DNA from: Oscillospiraceae bacterium
GTDB lineage: Bacteria; Bacillota; Clostridia; Oscillospirales; SIG627
DNA: 54,402 nt
Assembly: GCA_015065085.1 (NCBI GenBank)
Contig: SVQW01000018.1
Coordinates: forward strand, 1-54,402
Direction of reading: 5' to 3'
Part shown: piece after piece, positions 51,618-54,402 of the stretch
Position numbering within the stretch: position 1 is the stretch's first letter
Layout of the letters: every line of letters starts with the position of its first letter
Translations under genes and position numbers: made by a program
Notes under the pieces: generated by a model
What the model was told of the DNA's origin: nothing
The model's input: the letters and a program-made list of their open reading frames with translations, nothing else
The model's database searches: none

Positions 51618-51790
51618 TTCGCCTTACGGCGAGTTGTATTGCTTCGCAGTTATATTCGGCTAAAAGCCGAGTGTTATTCGCTTTGCGAGTTTAGGAGCGA
51701 ATAAAATATCACTAAAACCGAAAGGTTTTAATATCACTTTGCCGATAGGCAAAATAACACTGTGAGCCCTGTCTCACAATATCACTTGAA
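51583..51790 (+). repeat. Hairpin array, GTnnTATT-linker family (copy 2)
   Basis: After the first long hairpin come TCGCC-TTAC-GGCGA, TGC-TTC-GCA, TCGGCT-AAA-AGCCGA, TCGC-TTT-GCGA, then AAAACC-GAAA-GGTTTT, TTTGCC-GATA-GGCAAA and a TGTGAG/CTCACA stem. Linkers are GTTTTATT, GTTGTATT, GTTATATT, GTGTTATT in the first half and AATATCAC or AATAACAC (the reverse complement type) in the second. The first part is homologous to 14999-15102. The 409-bp gap 51554-51962 has no intact gene. Confidence 0.85.
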
Positions 51791-51832
51791 AAATAAACTA
51801 AAATTTTATATAATAGACCTAGAGGTGATTTT

Positions 51833-51868
51833 ATGGGTTTGTTTGATATCTTTAAGAAAAAGATGTGA
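51833..51868 (+). pseudogene. Remnant of a gene start (MGLFDIFKKKM)
   Basis: AGAGGTGATTTT, a good ribosome site, is followed by ATGGGTTTGTTTGATATC..., coding MGLFDIFKKKM and then TGA. MGLFDIFKKK is a common start of unrelated small clostridial proteins, so this is likely the amputated 5' end of a gene. The break falls in AAAAAGATGTGAGCTA (51857-51872), which also occurs at 51567-51582 just before the hairpin array, suggesting the damage came with a recombination at that repeat. Confidence 0.55.
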
Positions 51869-51920
51869 GCTAAACGTAGTGTCCTTAAGGATAGTAAAAT
51901 TATACGCTTATTACAATATT

Positions 51921-51964
51921 AAAAAACAAATCAGACTACTGTTAAATAGTCTGATTTGTTTTTT
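51921..51964. terminator. Bidirectional terminator
   Basis: An 18-bp perfect stem AAAAAACAAATCAGACTA with loop CTGTTAAA. Its right arm overlaps the stop codon of the minus-strand lipoprotein gene. Confidence 0.88.
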
Positions 51965-52352
51965 ATTCAACTATAAAAGCATTAGAAATACTTGTGAACG
52001 AAGACAAATTGAGTTTTCCTACTACAGTAATTTTTTTATATTTATCTAATTCTATAATATCTTCATTACTTAAGTACACTGTTATTGCATTTAACGGAAG
52101 TCCATTATACGTTTCATTTGCCATCGTAACAGATTTGTCGCTGATGTCATAAATTTTGGCTGTCCACTTTACAACTTTACCATTATAATTGTTTTTTGCT
52201 CTTGCTTCATTAGCAAGAAATTCGCTGTAAACATCACTCCAATTCAGTTCAATTGCATTTGCCAACATATCCTCTTTGCTAGCTGTTTTTCCACAAGCAC
52301 AAAGACACATAATTAAAGAAATTAACAAAAACAGACTAATTGCTTTTTTCAT
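51963..52352 (-). CDS. Small lipoprotein with OB-fold (tRNA_anti-like)
   Basis: A 129-aa lipoprotein starting at the ATG at 52352, eight bases after GGAGG; the GTG at 52361 lies inside that site. Signal MKKAISLFLLISLIMCLCAC with lipobox LCAC. The mature part (YNGKVVKWTAKIYDISDKSVTMANETYNGLPLNAITVYLSNEDIIELDKYKKITVVGKL) matches the OB-fold tRNA_anti-like lipoproteins of Firmicutes. Unknown function; often found beside mobile DNA. Confidence 0.85.
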   Translation of the reverse strand: MKKAISLFLLISLIMCLCACGKTASKEDMLANAIELNWSDVYSEFLANEARAKNNYNGKVVKWTAKIYDISDKSVTMANETYNGLPLNAITVYLSNEDIIELDKYKKITVVGKLNLSSFTSISNAFIVE

Positions 52353-52495
52353 TTTACTCACCTCCCTTTCCCTAAAATGGTAACTAAATAAAAAATGCGC
52401 CTACCGATGTTAAATGACGGTAAGGAAGACGGAAAAAACTTGTTATACAGCCGGATTGATATGATATTGTAGAATATAATATATCGGAGAAAATA

Positions 52496-52861
52496 ATGAG
52501 AAATATTTATATCTACAAAAATGAAAGTCAGATTGCTAATTTCTTTGAAAACGCAGATGAAAAACTGAAACAGAAATTCAAAATTATTCTTATTTACATT
52601 TCTAACGAGAAAAATCTACTGTGCGAGCCTTATGTCAAGCACATTTCGATCGGCAGATATAGGCAACTTTACGAAATCCGTATGAAGGCATCCGGAAATA
52701 TGGTGAGGGTGTTGTTTGTGAAACAAGAAAACAATATTGTACTTCTATATGCTTTTTACAAGCGAAATGGCAAAGATACGGAGAAGGCACTTGAAGTAGC
52801 GTTTAAGATACATAATAAAATGAAAGAAAAATGCGAAGTGGAGAAAATATTGGTTGCATAA
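52496..52861 (+). CDS. RelE/HigB-type toxin (phage Gp49-like, DUF891), no antitoxin seen
   Basis: A 121-aa protein. The core VKHISIGRYRQLYEIRMKASGNMVRVLFVKQENNIVLLYAFYKRNGKDTEKALEVAFKI is that of Gp49-like HigB toxins, which cut mRNA on the ribosome. Normally an HTH antitoxin gene follows at once, but the next 130 bp contain only a terminator. It is thus an orphan toxin or has lost its partner. The ATG follows TCGGAGAAAATA closely. Confidence 0.85.
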   Translation: MRNIYIYKNESQIANFFENADEKLKQKFKIILIYISNEKNLLCEPYVKHISIGRYRQLYEIRMKASGNMVRVLFVKQENNIVLLYAFYKRNGKDTEKALEVAFKIHNKMKEKCEVEKILVA

Positions 52862-52887
52862 TGCTAGTTAAGAATAATTGTAAATAA

Positions 52888-53616
<729 letters not shown>

Positions 53617-53617
53617 A

Positions 53618-53659
53618 AACGCTATCAAAAGGTACACATTTTGATAGCGTTATTTTTTT
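53618..53659 (+). terminator. Terminator of the recombinase gene
   Basis: A 13-bp perfect stem AACGCTATCAAAA, loop GGTACACA, then T7. Confidence 0.9.
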
Positions 53660-53799
53660 GCAAATTTTGGGGTTCAAGGGGCTGAAATCCCTTGAATTTA
53701 CTTGATTATTATATCAAAAATCCCGATTTTTGTCAACGAAATCAACCTATAATTTACAAAAGCGTAAATTTACAGGTTTTATCAATTAGTGTACCTTTT
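53627..53799. repeat. Possible recombination sites: 11-bp inverted repeat
   Basis: AAAAGGTACAC (53627-53637) and GTGTACCTTTT (53789-53799) are exact reverse complements 150 bp apart, right after the recombinase. Between them lies an imperfect palindrome AACCTATAATTTAC...GTAAATTTACAGGTT (about 53743-53779). These are candidate res/att sites; otherwise the 216-bp gap is empty. Confidence 0.5.
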
Positions 53800-53832
53800 G
53801 GTAAACCTATATGGAGGTGAGGACATTCAGGG

Positions 53833-54288
53833 ATGAATAAAACGAAAATACGATGTACTTTTGCCGGACACGGCGAGATTCATAACTCAAATCTTGTTGA
53901 GGCAATAAAAACTACGGCAAAAGAATTGATTACCGAATACGGTGTCAATGAATTCTGGGTAGGTCACTACGGTGATTTCGATCATTATGCAGCAAAAGCT
54001 GTACGGGAACTGAAGCAGGAGTATGACATAGAGCTTGTTCTTGTAATTCCGTATCTTACAAAAGAAATCGAAGAATACAAGGAAGAATACTATAGAAACT
54101 TCGATGCAGTACTTATGGCGGATATCCCGGAAAAGACACCAAAAAAACTAAAGATTATAAAAGCAAATCAATATATGGTCAACGAGTCAGAATTTTTGAT
54201 TTGCTATGTAAAAAACTCTTGGGGAGGTGCTGCAAAGACTTTAGAATACGCAAAGCAAAAGAAAAAGAATATTTGTAATTTAGCATAA
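53833..54288 (+). CDS. SLOG-family protein (DUF1273/YoqJ-like)
   Basis: A 151-aa protein of Rossmann-like alternation: IRCTFAGHGEI (5-15), NEFWVGHYGDFDHYAAKAVRELK (about 40-62), IELVLVIPYL and EFLICYVKNSWGGAAKTLEYAKQK. The GHYGDFD and SWGGAAKT segments fit the nucleotide-binding SLOG fold common in phage and mobile DNA. SLOG proteins bind or make nucleotide signals, but this subgroup has no proven role. GGAGGTGAGG lies about ten bases ahead. Confidence 0.8.
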   Translation: MNKTKIRCTFAGHGEIHNSNLVEAIKTTAKELITEYGVNEFWVGHYGDFDHYAAKAVRELKQEYDIELVLVIPYLTKEIEEYKEEYYRNFDAVLMADIPEKTPKKLKIIKANQYMVNESEFLICYVKNSWGGAAKTLEYAKQKKKNICNLA

Positions 54289-54398
54289 CTATCAAATCAT
54301 TGACAGCTCATATTGTGTGATAAAGTTTAGAATTGTGGATATGGTAAAATATATACACAGATTATTCTGTAAAATCAAAACAAAGGAGTTGTCAAACA

Positions 54399-54402
54399 AT
54401 GA
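54399..54402 (+). CDS. Start codon of a gene cut by the window end
   Basis: AAAGGAG (54382-54388) followed ten bases later by ATGA at the last four bases. A possible TTGACA lies at 54300. Nothing of the protein is visible. Confidence 0.5.

Noticed and set aside
51762..52049. 95-codon open frame on the plus strand
   Set aside because: Starts inside the hairpin array, lacks a ribosome site and runs across a strong terminator.

Overview
The window looks like chromosomal DNA of an anaerobic, gut- or rumen-type low-GC Gram-positive bacterium of the class Clostridia. Supporting signs are SpoVG, a CD1247-type acidic/zinc-ribbon protein, a B-type dihydroorotate dehydrogenase (PyrD plus PyrK), many two-domain carbohydrate-active enzymes, strong AGGAGG-type ribosome binding sites, consensus sigma-A promoters and AT-rich intergenic DNA. 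There is no rRNA, CRISPR array or complete transposon; one tRNA-Gln(UUG) gene is present. All assignments come from reading the sequence; no database was searched.

Layout. 0.1-5.3 kb: a split ThrE-type exporter pair, murC, spoVG and a putP-type Na+/solute symporter. 5.6-11.9 kb: a carbohydrate locus with an AraC regulator, a large glycoside hydrolase and a serine hydrolase in one operon, divergent from a GH51-like arabinofuranosidase. 12-14.8 kb: a large secreted beta-sandwich protein whose relative lies at 49.6-51.6 kb. 15.1-17.1 kb: efp, the CD1247-type protein and a SPOUT RNA methyltransferase. 17.1-23.5 kb: two MATE exporters, a GH92-like mannosidase and a four-helix-bundle (23S-IVP type) gene, the whole segment bracketed by inverted copies of a complex hairpin array. 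23.6-28.2 kb: a PfkB sugar kinase, DUF1653, a GH109-like oxidoreductase, a 57-aa gene and a Fic protein. 28.2-36 kb: tRNA-Gln, an Xre regulator facing two zinc-ribbon membrane proteins, two lipoproteins, a DtxR-type regulator, DUF554, a phosphodiesterase and three small proteins. 36-40.1 kb: a LolA/RseB-like protein, TagO/WecA, TrpS and an aminotransferase. 40.4-48.3 kb: a pyrimidine operon pyrB-C-K-D-[GH2]-F-E with an attenuator-like leader and an embedded 914-aa glycoside hydrolase. 48.4-54.4 kb: an esterase, the second secreted protein, then an accessory end with a small lipoprotein, an orphan RelE/HigB-type toxin, a serine recombinase and a SLOG protein.

The most unusual signal is not a protein. 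At least six intergenic sites carry arrays of short perfect hairpins, often with stable tetraloops (GNRA, UUCG, UUAC), separated by a constant linker word that differs from array family to array family (ATATCGC, TTCAT, GTnnTATT). Several arrays have mirrored halves and enclosing stems that would make multibranched folds. One family flanks the four-helix-bundle gene as direct repeats and is then amplified as three tandem 100-bp units. A second unusual signal is a pair of back-to-back perfect palindromes in the 5' leaders of both large secreted proteins, 35 kb apart, which suggests a shared cis-regulatory element.
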